The notes below the pieces were generated by a model. It did not search any database. It had not been told where the DNA came from and saw only the letters and a program-made list of their open reading frames with translations. The position numbers and the translations under genes were made by a program. Shown here piece after piece: positions 17,432-25,614 of a stretch of DNA of 35,211 nt. The first letter of the stretch is position 1, and every line of letters begins with the position of its first letter. The stretch comes from Deltaproteobacteria bacterium (lineage in GTDB: Bacteria > Desulfobacterota > GWC2-55-46 > DRQE01). The stretch is taken from NCBI GenBank assembly GCA_015492495.1, contig WGEY01000013.1, positions 1 to 35,211 of the forward strand. The letters run 5' to 3'.

Positions 17432-17950
17432 ATGAAGAAGGTTTTTGCTGTCACACTCCTGGCCTTGTTCGCATTCATCGCCCAGGCATCCGCCGCGGAG
17501 CTCAGGATCGCCTACGCAAACCTGCAGCGGGCCCTGAACGAATGCGAGGCCGGGATAAGGGCAAAGGAAGAATTGAAGAAGGAGGCGCAGAAGCTCGAGG
17601 CCGAGCTTGCCGCAAAGCAGGAAGAGCTTAAGAAGCTTAAAGAGGAGATAGACAAGAAGGGCTCGGTCTGGAACAAGGAGACGAGGGAGGCCAAGCAAAG
17701 GGAGTTCCAGATAAAGAGCCAGGAGTTGCAGAAAGAATTCATGCGCTACAGCGACGAGCTCAACAAGAAGAGGTCCCGCAGGGAAGGCGAGATCATAAGG
17801 GAACTCAAGAAGGTCATAAAGGAGATAGCTGAGAAAGAGGGCTATTCGTACGTCTTCGAATCCTCCCTCGGCGGGCTCTTGTATGCGCCCGATGAAGCGG
17901 ATATAACCGACGAGGTGATAAAGGCGTATAACGCCAGGGTAAAGCGCTGA
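17432..17950 (+). CDS. skp: OmpH/Skp-family periplasmic chaperone
   Basis: Periplasmic holdase that carries unfolded outer-membrane proteins to BamA. 172 residues from the ATG at 17432, chosen because AAAGGAG precedes it and the signal peptide begins at once (MKKVFAVTLLALFAF, cut near ASA). The mature part starts with the family strand LRIAYANLQRALNE. It then has long coiled-coil arms rich in Lys and Glu (about 45-130) and ends with the second strand segment YSYVFESSLGGLLYAP and ITDEVIKAYN. The position after bamA and before lpxD is the standard one. Confidence 0.92.
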   Translation: MKKVFAVTLLALFAFIAQASAAELRIAYANLQRALNECEAGIRAKEELKKEAQKLEAELAAKQEELKKLKEEIDKKGSVWNKETREAKQREFQIKSQELQKEFMRYSDELNKKRSRREGEIIRELKKVIKEIAEKEGYSYVFESSLGGLLYAPDEADITDEVIKAYNARVKR

Positions 17951-17991
17951 GGCGGAAACGCCCGGAGGAGCTTACGACACCTGTTCAAATA

Positions 17992-19032
17992 ATGGACCGT
18001 GAAAAGACGCTCGAAGAGATAGCCGACGTGGTCGGCGGAAGGGTGATCGGGGACGGCTCGGTGAAGGTAAGGTCGGTCGCCGGCATAGAGGATGCCTCGG
18101 AGGGTGACATTACCTTTGTCTCGAATCCCCGGTACCTCAAGTACCTCCCTGAGACGGCCGCTTCGGCCGTTATCGTGGCCGAAGGCACTGATGCGGCCTG
18201 TGGAAAGAACCTTTTGGTGGTCAAAGACCCCTACCTCGCATTTGCGGCCGTCCTCGAGGTGCTGAAGCCTGTCCGGCTACCGGAACGCGCCATCCACCCC
18301 AAGGCCGAGATTCACCCCCGGGCCCGGGTGGGGAGGAACGTCGCCATCCAGGCATATGCGGTGGTCGAAGAGGGGGCCAGGGTCTCGGACGGGGTGGTCA
18401 TCTTCCCCGGGGTCTATGTGGGGCCTGACGTGGAGATAGGAGAAGACTCCATAATCTATGCGAACGTTTCCATAAGAGAGTCGACGAGGATAGGAAAAAG
18501 GGTCATAATCCACTGTAACTCCGTCATAGGCAGCGACGGCTTCGGCTACGCGAGGGAGGGTGAAAGACACAGAAAGATACCCCAGACCGGCATTGTAAGG
18601 ATCGAGGACGACGTCGAGATAGGGGCCTCGGTCACCATAGACAGGGCGACCATGGGCGAGACGGTGATAGGCAGGGGCACGAAGATAGACAACCTCGTTC
18701 AGATCGCCCACAATGTACGGATCGGCGAAGATTCCATCATAGTCGCACAGGTTGGTGTCTCAGGCTCCACGACGATCGGCAGCCGCGTTACACTGGCCGG
18801 ACAGACCGGTGTGGCCGGACACATAAGCATAGCCGACGATTGCGTGGTGGGGGCCAAGTCCGGGGTCACAAACGACATCAGGAAAAAGGGCGTGTATACG
18901 GGTTATCCAGTAATACCGCATGCGGAATGGCTCAGGGCGCAGGGGGTCTTCGCCAGGCTGCCGGAGATAAGGAAGAGGCTCCTGGAGCTGGAAAGAAGGC
19001 TCGATGAGATAGAGAAGACAAAGGGCGGTTGA
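17992..19032 (+). CDS. lpxD: UDP-3-O-acyl-glucosamine N-acyltransferase LpxD
   Basis: Adds the N-linked acyl chain (from acyl-ACP) to UDP-3-O-acyl-glucosamine, the third step of lipid A synthesis. 346 residues: an N-terminal uridine-binding domain (about 1-100), a left-handed beta-helix of hexapeptide repeats (about 100-300) and a C-terminal helix that packs in the trimer. The catalytic His is H240 in VQIAHNVRIG, and the SDGFGYARE and GQTGVAGH segments are conserved. The gene follows the skp-type gene by 41 nt. Confidence 0.96.
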   Translation: MDREKTLEEIADVVGGRVIGDGSVKVRSVAGIEDASEGDITFVSNPRYLKYLPETAASAVIVAEGTDAACGKNLLVVKDPYLAFAAVLEVLKPVRLPERAIHPKAEIHPRARVGRNVAIQAYAVVEEGARVSDGVVIFPGVYVGPDVEIGEDSIIYANVSIRESTRIGKRVIIHCNSVIGSDGFGYAREGERHRKIPQTGIVRIEDDVEIGASVTIDRATMGETVIGRGTKIDNLVQIAHNVRIGEDSIIVAQVGVSGSTTIGSRVTLAGQTGVAGHISIADDCVVGAKSGVTNDIRKKGVYTGYPVIPHAEWLRAQGVFARLPEIRKRLLELERRLDEIEKTKGG

Positions 19033-19093
19033 TCTTGCAACCTTCAAAATATACTCGGCTCTACCCGAAGGTCCTTAAAAAAGGAGGGAAGTC

Positions 19094-19555
19094 ATGGCAG
19101 GCAACAACCCCGACACCACGGACAAGGCGATTGACATCAATGAAATACTGAGGATACTGCCCCACAGGTACCCCTTTCTCCTCATAGACAGGGTCGTTGA
19201 GCTGGAGGAGGGCAAGTACGCCAAGGGGATCAAGAACGTCACGATAAACGAACCGTTTTTTAAGGGGCACTTCCCGGGCCACCCTATAATGCCCGGTGTA
19301 CTGATAGTCGAGGCCATGGCCCAGGTCGGCGGCATACTGGCCTTCAAGAGCGCAAATGTTACGAACAAGGCCGTCTACTTCATGGGGATAGACAAGGCCC
19401 GCTTCAGACGACCGGTGCTCCCCGGGGACAGGCTCGTGCTTACGCTGGAGGTTCAGAAGACCAGGGGATCGGTGTGGATGTTCAAGGGGCTGGCGCATGT
19501 GGACGACAAGCTCGCCGCAGAGGCCGAGCTCATGGCTACGATAGTAGACAAATAG
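19094..19555 (+). CDS. fabZ: 3-hydroxyacyl-ACP dehydratase FabZ
   Basis: Dehydrates 3-hydroxyacyl-ACP in fatty acid elongation and so competes with LpxA and LpxD for their shared substrate, which explains its place between them. 153 residues of the hot-dog fold. LPHRYPFLLIDRV and the active-site segment HFPGHPIMPGVLIVEAMAQ, with the catalytic His and Glu, are intact. A strong AAGGAGG precedes the ATG. Confidence 0.96.
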   Translation: MAGNNPDTTDKAIDINEILRILPHRYPFLLIDRVVELEEGKYAKGIKNVTINEPFFKGHFPGHPIMPGVLIVEAMAQVGGILAFKSANVTNKAVYFMGIDKARFRRPVLPGDRLVLTLEVQKTRGSVWMFKGLAHVDDKLAAEAELMATIVDK

Positions 19556-19575
19556 GACGGAAAGGCAGCTTATTT

Positions 19576-20418
19576 ATGAGTGAAGAGGCAAAGAAAAAGA
19601 CACCGGAGGTCAGGATAGACCCCACAGCCATTGTGCATCCTTCGGCCGAACTGGATATCGGCGTGGAGATAGGCCCCTACTCCATAGTAGGGGAGGGGGT
19701 GAGGATAGGAAAGAACACCTGGGTGGGACCGCATGTGGTGATCGGCGAGAGGACCACGATAGGACGGGACTCCCGGGTATACCAGTTCGCCTCGGTGGGC
19801 GCCCCGCCGCAGGATCTGGCGTACAAGGGTGAGGAGACCGAGACTATCATAGGCGACGGGAATATCATCAGGGAGTTCGTTACCATCCACAGGGGGACCC
19901 TGAAGGACAAGGGAAGGACCATTTGCGGTGACAACAACCTGTTCATGAACTACGTCCATGTCGCCCACGACTGCACCGTAGGCAACAACGTCATAATGGC
20001 CAACGCCGCCACCCTCGCAGGACATGTGACCATAGAGGACCATGCCATAGTGGGCGGACTCGTTGCCGTGCACCAGCACGTGAGGATAGGTGCGTACTGC
20101 ATAATAGGGGGGGCATCGGCCGTGAGCAAGGACATACCCCCTTACGTCATGGCCGTCGGCAACCGGGCGCACCTTTACGGGCTGAACAGGGTGGGGCTCA
20201 GGAGACACGGCTTTTCACGCGAAGAGGTGGAGGAGATTAAGAAGGCCTACCACATACTCTTCAAGTCCTCCCTGCGGCTCAGGGAGGCTGTGGAAAGGCT
20301 CAGGCGTGAACTGCCCGGTTCCAGGCATGCCGTAAGGTTCATCGAATTCATCGAGAGGTCGAAAAGGGGGATAGCGAGGGAGAGGGCGGCAAAGAGATAC
20401 GACCAGCCCGAGAACTGA
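19576..20418 (+). CDS. lpxA: UDP-GlcNAc (or GlcNAc3N) acyltransferase LpxA
   Basis: First committed acyl transfer of lipid A: moves a 3-hydroxyacyl chain from ACP to position 3 of the UDP-sugar. 280 residues from the ATG at 19576, 20 nt after fabZ. It has a left-handed beta-helix of hexapeptide repeats (about 10-190) and a helical C-terminal domain. The catalytic His is in HVAHDCTVGN; the AVHQHVRIGAYCIIGG and AVGNRAHLYGLNRVGLRR segments are family hallmarks. Because a GnnA-like dehydrogenase gene is next, the acceptor could be the 3-amino sugar, giving an amide; the sequence alone does not settle this. Confidence 0.95.
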   Translation: MSEEAKKKTPEVRIDPTAIVHPSAELDIGVEIGPYSIVGEGVRIGKNTWVGPHVVIGERTTIGRDSRVYQFASVGAPPQDLAYKGEETETIIGDGNIIREFVTIHRGTLKDKGRTICGDNNLFMNYVHVAHDCTVGNNVIMANAATLAGHVTIEDHAIVGGLVAVHQHVRIGAYCIIGGASAVSKDIPPYVMAVGNRAHLYGLNRVGLRRHGFSREEVEEIKKAYHILFKSSLRLREAVERLRRELPGSRHAVRFIEFIERSKRGIARERAAKRYDQPEN

Positions 20419-20443
20419 TATGCCCGGTATGCCGTGAAGGCGG

Positions 20444-20473
20444 TTCAAAGAGAGTATACAATGGTGGTATAAT
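20444..20473 (+). promoter_or_regulatory. internal sigma70-type promoter before the GnnA-like gene
   Basis: TTCAAA (20444-20449), an 18-bp spacer and TATAAT (20468-20473) in the 251-nt gap after lpxA. It would start a second transcript about 190 nt before the dehydrogenase gene. The rest of the gap has no gene, only an 11-bp direct repeat GAGCGGCTTGT near 20487 and 20558. Confidence 0.5.
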
Positions 20474-20669
20474 AAAGAATCATCGGAGCGGCTTGTGTGT
20501 TGAGGCTGCGGGCCTGACCGGGGAGATGCGCCACTCCCCTCCTCCAACCGGAATCGAGCGGCTTGTAGGTGCTTCGGGGTGTGGCCGGGGGGAAATGCTT
20601 CCATGAAAAAGGCGTGCATAGAGGTTACGGAACACCTTGCAGCGCTCCTTTGTGACGGGCAGTGGAAAG

Positions 20670-21668
20670 ATGAACAAGATAAGAGCAGGTGTTGTGGGTG
20701 CAGGGTACCTCGGCAGGTTCCATGCACAGAAGTATGCTGAAATCGATGCGGCCGAGCTGGTGGGCGTGGTTGACATCGACAGGGGGCGCGCCGAGGATGT
20801 GGCCCGCCTTGCGTGTACGACCCCGTACACGGACTACGAGGAGCTCTTCGGCAAGGTGGACGCGGTGAGTGTCGTCACCCCAACGGAGACGCACTGCGAG
20901 ATAGGACTGGCCTTTCTTTCGAAGGGTATAGACGTCCTCATAGAGAAGCCCATGGCCGTAACCACGGCCGAGGCCGAGGCACTGATAAAGGAGGCCGAGG
21001 ACAAGGGGGCCGTATTGCAGGTAGGGCACCTCGAAAGGTTCAATCCCGCCGTGGTCGCGCTCGAAGGCAAGCTTACAAACCCCATGTTCATCGAGTCGCA
21101 CAGGCTGTCGCCCTTTCCAAACAGGGCCACGGATGTGGACGTGGTGCTCGATGTCATGATTCATGACATCGATATAATACTCAACCTCGTCGACTCGGAG
21201 GTGGAGAGCGTGGATGCCGTGGGGGTACCCATCATATCGAACAAGGTTGATATTGCGAATGCGCGGATGAGGTTCAAAAACGGCTGTGTGGCCAATGTCA
21301 CGGCAAGCCGCGTTTCAAAGGAGAGCCTCAGGCGTACTAGGATCTTTCAACCCGACGCCTACATAGCGATCGACTACGCGGCGCAATGCATCTCGATCTC
21401 CAGGCTCGTCCGCGGCGGGGACACACCTTATCCCGCGATAAACGAAGAGAGGCTCGAGATAGAAAGAAGGGATTCGCTCAAGGACGAAATAAGGTCGTTC
21501 CTCGAATGCTCTGTTACAAGGACGCCGCCCCTTGTAACTGGCAGGGACGGTAAAAGGGCCTTGGAGGTCGCGGCAAGGATACAGGCCGCAACAAAAAGTT
21601 CGCTTGAGGCACTCCGCGGCTCTGCGAAGGTGGACACAACCGCCGGCATAAAAGACGTATCCGTATAG
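20670..21668 (+). CDS. gnnA: Gfo/Idh/MocA dehydrogenase, GnnA-like (UDP-GlcNAc 3-dehydrogenase)
   Basis: NAD(P)-dependent sugar dehydrogenase of 332 residues. The Rossmann motif is VVGAGYLGRFHA, followed by the Gfo/Idh hallmark IEKPMAVT and by GHLERFNPAV and MIHDIDIIL. These last motifs and the place between lpxA and lpxB match, from memory, UDP-GlcNAc 3-dehydrogenase GnnA. In Leptospira and Acidithiobacillus GnnA makes the 3-keto sugar that aminotransferase GnnB turns into UDP-GlcNAc3N for all-amide lipid A. No gnnB is in the window. The ATG at 20670 begins MNKIRAGVVGAG; a frame extension of 11 codons upstream lacks support. The substrate is inferred. Confidence 0.82.
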   Translation: MNKIRAGVVGAGYLGRFHAQKYAEIDAAELVGVVDIDRGRAEDVARLACTTPYTDYEELFGKVDAVSVVTPTETHCEIGLAFLSKGIDVLIEKPMAVTTAEAEALIKEAEDKGAVLQVGHLERFNPAVVALEGKLTNPMFIESHRLSPFPNRATDVDVVLDVMIHDIDIILNLVDSEVESVDAVGVPIISNKVDIANARMRFKNGCVANVTASRVSKESLRRTRIFQPDAYIAIDYAAQCISISRLVRGGDTPYPAINEERLEIERRDSLKDEIRSFLECSVTRTPPLVTGRDGKRALEVAARIQAATKSSLEALRGSAKVDTTAGIKDVSV

Positions 21669-21740
21669 GAAAGGGGTGTCCGGGGCTTTTCTTATGCACC
21701 TTACGCCCTCATCCGGCATTGAGCGCCGTCCCGTTATTCT

Positions 21741-22901
21741 ATGGTTAAGAACATACTGATGATAAGCGGTGAGGCCTCGGGAGACCTCCACGGTAGTTCG
21801 CTCATAAAGGCCCTGAAACGGATTGCCCCTTCGGTCAGTGTAAAGGGCATGGGCGGAAGGAGGATGAGGGAGGCCGGGCTTGAGGGGATCGATTCGACAA
21901 AGCTTTCGGTCGTCGGCATTGTAGAGGTTTTCACGAGGTTCTCCGACATACTGCACGCCTTCTCAGAGCTGAAGAATCTCCTCTGCAGGGAGAGCTTCGA
22001 CTGCGTGGTGCTCATAGACTATCCGGACTTCAACCTCAGGTTCGCAAAGGTGGCAAAAAAGAAGGGCGTGCCGGTGGTGTATTACATAAGCCCGCAGGTG
22101 TGGGCCTGGAGAAGGAACAGAATATACAAGATAGCAAAACTCGTCGATAAGATGCTTGTGGTATTCCCCTTCGAGGAGCCGCTGTACAGGAAGGTCGGGG
22201 TGGATGTCGAATACGTGGGGCATCCGCTTGTAGGCGAAGCGGTCTGCAACAAGACGAAGGAGGAGGCAAGGGGCGCCCTCGGTGTGCCGGCGGGAAGGAC
22301 TGTGGTGGCCGTACTGCCCGGAAGCAGGGTCGAGGAGATACGGCGCCATCTCGACCCCATGGTCCGGGGGGTCGAACTCTTTCAGAAGGAGGCCGGGGCC
22401 CCGGTGGAGGTGTTGCTGCCCGCGGCAGAGGGCGTGGAAAGGGCCTTTTTGGACGAGCTCATAAGGGAGTGTCCCCTCGAAGTGAGGATCATCCGGCGGA
22501 ACACCTACACGGCGCTGAGGGCTGCTGACGCAGCGGTGGTCGCCTCGGGTACCGCCACGCTCGAGACGGCCCTCATGGGCACGCCGATGGTCATAGTCTA
22601 CAGGGTCTCTCCCCTCTCTTATCTGATTGGAAGGCTTCTCATAGGGGTGGACAATATCGGACTGCCCAACATCGTCTGCGGAAGAAGGATAGTGCCGGAA
22701 CTCATACAGAACGAGGTGACCCCTGAAAACATTGCTCGGGAGCTTTCGGGCATCCTGAGAGATCCGGAAAGACGCAGGACCATGGAAGAGGGGTACAAAG
22801 AGGTAAGGGGTAAGCTTAGGGGGCTTTCCGCGCCGGAAAGGGCCGCGGCGGCCGTCTGCAACCTCGTATGTGGATCCGTTGCTGAATCGACCGCCTCGTA
22901 G
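21741..22901 (+). CDS. lpxB: lipid-A-disaccharide synthase LpxB
   Basis: Peripheral inner-membrane glycosyltransferase (GT19) that joins UDP-2,3-diacylglucosamine and lipid X into the disaccharide. 386 residues. The N-terminal ISGEASGDLHGS, the conserved YYISPQVWAWRRNRI, VDVEYVGHPLV, VLPGSRVEEIRRH and the C-terminal ASGTATLETAL with PMVIVYRV are all present. It follows the GnnA-like gene by 72 nt, with no strong Shine-Dalgarno before the ATG. Confidence 0.96.
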   Translation: MVKNILMISGEASGDLHGSSLIKALKRIAPSVSVKGMGGRRMREAGLEGIDSTKLSVVGIVEVFTRFSDILHAFSELKNLLCRESFDCVVLIDYPDFNLRFAKVAKKKGVPVVYYISPQVWAWRRNRIYKIAKLVDKMLVVFPFEEPLYRKVGVDVEYVGHPLVGEAVCNKTKEEARGALGVPAGRTVVAVLPGSRVEEIRRHLDPMVRGVELFQKEAGAPVEVLLPAAEGVERAFLDELIRECPLEVRIIRRNTYTALRAADAAVVASGTATLETALMGTPMVIVYRVSPLSYLIGRLLIGVDNIGLPNIVCGRRIVPELIQNEVTPENIARELSGILRDPERRRTMEEGYKEVRGKLRGLSAPERAAAAVCNLVCGSVAESTAS

Positions 22902-22995
22902 CAGAGTGCGGGTAATGTGGTCGCACCGATTCCGGGCGGGCCGCTGGCGGTTTTTCGCTGACCGGATCCGCTTTGCGGAAGAGGGGTCGTAGCTC

Positions 22996-24789
22996 ATGAA
23001 TATATATCTTAGACTGCTTAAGTATCTGCGTCCGTACTGGTCGAGGCTTGCGGCCGCCGTTGTGTGCATGGTCTTCTTTGCCTTGACCAACGGGGCCCTG
23101 GCGTATCTTCTCGGGCCGGCCATAAAGATGCTCTTTACGAGTGACTCCAAGGAGGGCGTAAGCGTCATCCCGTTTGACCTGGTCACCATACCGCCGGACA
23201 AGATGTCATTTGCGGTGCCGCTTGCGATAATCGTCATAGCGGTCGTAAAGGGGCTTTCCTCCTACGGCAATACGTATTACATGGGTTATGTGGGGCAGAA
23301 GGTGATCTCCGACCTGAGGAGGGATCTGTACGGGCACATACTGAGGCTGCCGCTTGGTTACTTCACCTCGAACCCCACCGGCAGCCTGACTTCGAGGCTT
23401 ACAAGCGACGTAAACATGCTCCAGAAGACCACCGCCGCCGCGCTTACCAATGCGCTCAAGCAGCTTTTCAGCCTTCTTGTGCTCGTCGGGATAATAGTGG
23501 GCATGGACTGGAAGCTCGCTGTTATCGCCTTCGTAGTCTTTCCCGTGGCCGTGTATCCGGCGCTCAGGCTCGGACGCAAGATGAAGAGCGTCTCGAAGAA
23601 GGGCCAGGCGACCATGGGGGCCATGACATCGCTTCTGCACGAGGCCATCTCCGGCGTGAGGATAGTAAAGGCGTTCTCAATGGAGGATTATGAGTCCGGC
23701 AGGTTCAACGACGAGAACAGAAGGTTCACGCGCCAGATGATCAAAACGGTAAAGGTCCGCGGCATATCCACCCCGCTCATGGAGACACTCGGCGCCGTGG
23801 GATTCGCCCTGACCATCTGGTATGCATCGTACAGGATCTCGCACGGCACCCTGAAGCCCGAGTCGTTCATCTCCTTCTTCGCAGCGGTGGTCATGCTCTA
23901 TCAGCCTATAAAGGCGTTGAACGGCGTGCACCTAAACATACAGCAGGGCCTTGCCTCGGCCATGAGGATCTTCGAGGTCATGGATACCCCGGTCGAACCG
24001 GTCGGATGCGAGGGGGCCGGAGCAAAGAAGACGCTCAAGGGGCTCAACGACTCCATAGAGTTCAGGGACGTTCACTTCAGTTACGGCAAAGAAGAGGTCA
24101 TAAAGGGCATAACGTTAAAGGTCAGGAAGGGAGAGAAGATCGCCATCGTGGGTTCCAGCGGCGCGGGCAAGACCACCTTCGTCAACCTCATTCCGAGGTT
24201 CTATGATGTAACCAGGGGACAGATCCTCATAGACGGAACCGACATAAGGGAGCTTTCCCTCGAGTCACTCCGCAGCCAGATAGCCATAGTCTCGCAGGAT
24301 GTCATACTCTTCAATGATACCGTAAGAAACAACATCGCCTACGGCGAGCCCGGAAAGAGCCTCGAGGAGACAAAGGCCGCGGCCCTTGCCGCCAATGCGC
24401 ACAGCTTCATAACGCGGCTTCCGCAGGGTTATGACACTCTCATAGGAGAAGGCGGGGTTAGGCTTTCCGGCGGGGAGAGGCAACGCCTTTCCATAGCAAG
24501 GGCCATACTCAAGAACGCGCCCATTCTCATAATGGACGAAGCGACCTCATCGCTTGACACCGAATCCGAGTACGAGGTGCAGAAGGGGCTCGACAACCTT
24601 ATGAAGGGCCGTACCAGCTTCGTCATAGCCCACAGGCTCTCCACGGTCAAGAACGCCGACAGGATAGTAGTCCTTTCAGACGGCGCCGTAGTGGAGTGCG
24701 GCACGCACGAGGAGCTCATAGGCCGCGGCGGCGAGTATTTACGCCTCTACAACATGCAGTTCCAGGGCATGGAGGAAGGGATCGCCTGA
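22996..24789 (+). CDS. msbA: lipid A/phospholipid ABC exporter MsbA
   Basis: Homodimeric inner-membrane flippase for lipid A-core. 597 residues. Six membrane helices lie in residues 1-320. The nucleotide-binding domain spans about 345-590, with Walker A GSSGAGKTT, Q-loop IAIVSQDV, signature LSGGERQR, Walker B ILIMDEATSSLD and the switch His in VIAHRLSTV. GAGGGG upstream supports the ATG. It is followed after 10 nt by the acyltransferase gene, so lipid A transport and late acylation genes are adjacent. Confidence 0.95.
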   Translation: MNIYLRLLKYLRPYWSRLAAAVVCMVFFALTNGALAYLLGPAIKMLFTSDSKEGVSVIPFDLVTIPPDKMSFAVPLAIIVIAVVKGLSSYGNTYYMGYVGQKVISDLRRDLYGHILRLPLGYFTSNPTGSLTSRLTSDVNMLQKTTAAALTNALKQLFSLLVLVGIIVGMDWKLAVIAFVVFPVAVYPALRLGRKMKSVSKKGQATMGAMTSLLHEAISGVRIVKAFSMEDYESGRFNDENRRFTRQMIKTVKVRGISTPLMETLGAVGFALTIWYASYRISHGTLKPESFISFFAAVVMLYQPIKALNGVHLNIQQGLASAMRIFEVMDTPVEPVGCEGAGAKKTLKGLNDSIEFRDVHFSYGKEEVIKGITLKVRKGEKIAIVGSSGAGKTTFVNLIPRFYDVTRGQILIDGTDIRELSLESLRSQIAIVSQDVILFNDTVRNNIAYGEPGKSLEETKAAALAANAHSFITRLPQGYDTLIGEGGVRLSGGERQRLSIARAILKNAPILIMDEATSSLDTESEYEVQKGLDNLMKGRTSFVIAHRLSTVKNADRIVVLSDGAVVECGTHEELIGRGGEYLRLYNMQFQGMEEGIA

Positions 24790-24799
24790 GACACAGCGG

Positions 24800-25485
24800 A
24801 TGAAGAAAAGGATACTCGACAGGATTACGGTTGCTCTTCTGCCACGCCTTGCCCGGTGGATGATCAGGTTCCTCGCGCTCTCGATGCGGTTCACCTACGT
24901 AAACTTCGATTCGTACCGTAAAAGGCTCGACAAGGGGGGCCAGATCATCCTGGCCTTCTGGCACGGAAGGCTTTTGATGATGCCCTATTCATACCCCGGC
25001 AGGGGGATCACCGTTCTGGTGAGCCAGCATCGCGACGGGGAGCTGATCGCAAGGACCGTAAAGGGCTTCGGCATAGAGAGCGTCAGGGGTTCCTCGACGC
25101 GGGGATGGTTCGGCGGCATAAAGGGGCTCCTTAAGTCCGTAAGGAGCGGACGCGACATAGCGATAACACCGGACGGGCCGCAGGGGCCGAGGTACAAGGC
25201 GCAGATGGGTACGATACAGCTGGCCGCAACGACCGGCCTTCCCATTTACCCCATGGCCTTCGGCGCATCTAAAAAAAAACCCTTAAGAGCTGGGATGCCT
25301 TCATCATACCGTATCCCTTTTCAAGGGGGGTTTTCATATGCGGCGAACCCCTGACGATCGACAAGGGCGCGGACGAACGGGAGAGGGAAGAGGCGAGGCT
25401 CGAGCTGGAGAAAAGGCTAAACGAGTTGACCCGGCGGGCGGATGATTTTTTCAAGGGAGAGGCATCCCGTAGGCGTAATCCGTGA
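24800..25485 (+). CDS. DUF374 acyltransferase (LpxJ-like), split by a frameshift at an A9 tract
   Basis: Lysophospholipid-acyltransferase-fold membrane enzyme of the DUF374 family, to which the late lipid A acyltransferase LpxJ of Campylobacter/Helicobacter belongs as I recall. Frame 1 from 24800 encodes the membrane start, the acyltransferase His/Asp motif QHRDGEL and TPDGPQGPRYKAQMG, but after AFGASKK it reads a short non-family tail and stops at 25354. In the -1 frame (equivalent to one extra A) the protein continues as TLKSWDAFIIPYPFSRG...CGEPL and ends at 25485 with a Glu/Arg-rich helix, giving about 228 residues, the normal family length. The break is at nine As, 25271-25279. It may be a real mutation, a sequencing error, or transcriptional/ribosomal slippage. 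The msbA-waaA context supports a lipid A role. Confidence 0.8.
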
Positions 25486-25614
25486 TGTGCGGTGTGCGAA
25501 GCTACACAGCCAAGGCATGTAACGCAGGATGCCGCGGCCGAGACGCTCTGTGCCATCGAGCGGCGGACGGCTCCCGGGCGTGCGGTCCTTTTGAACGGCC
25601 CTGCAGAAAAGTAT

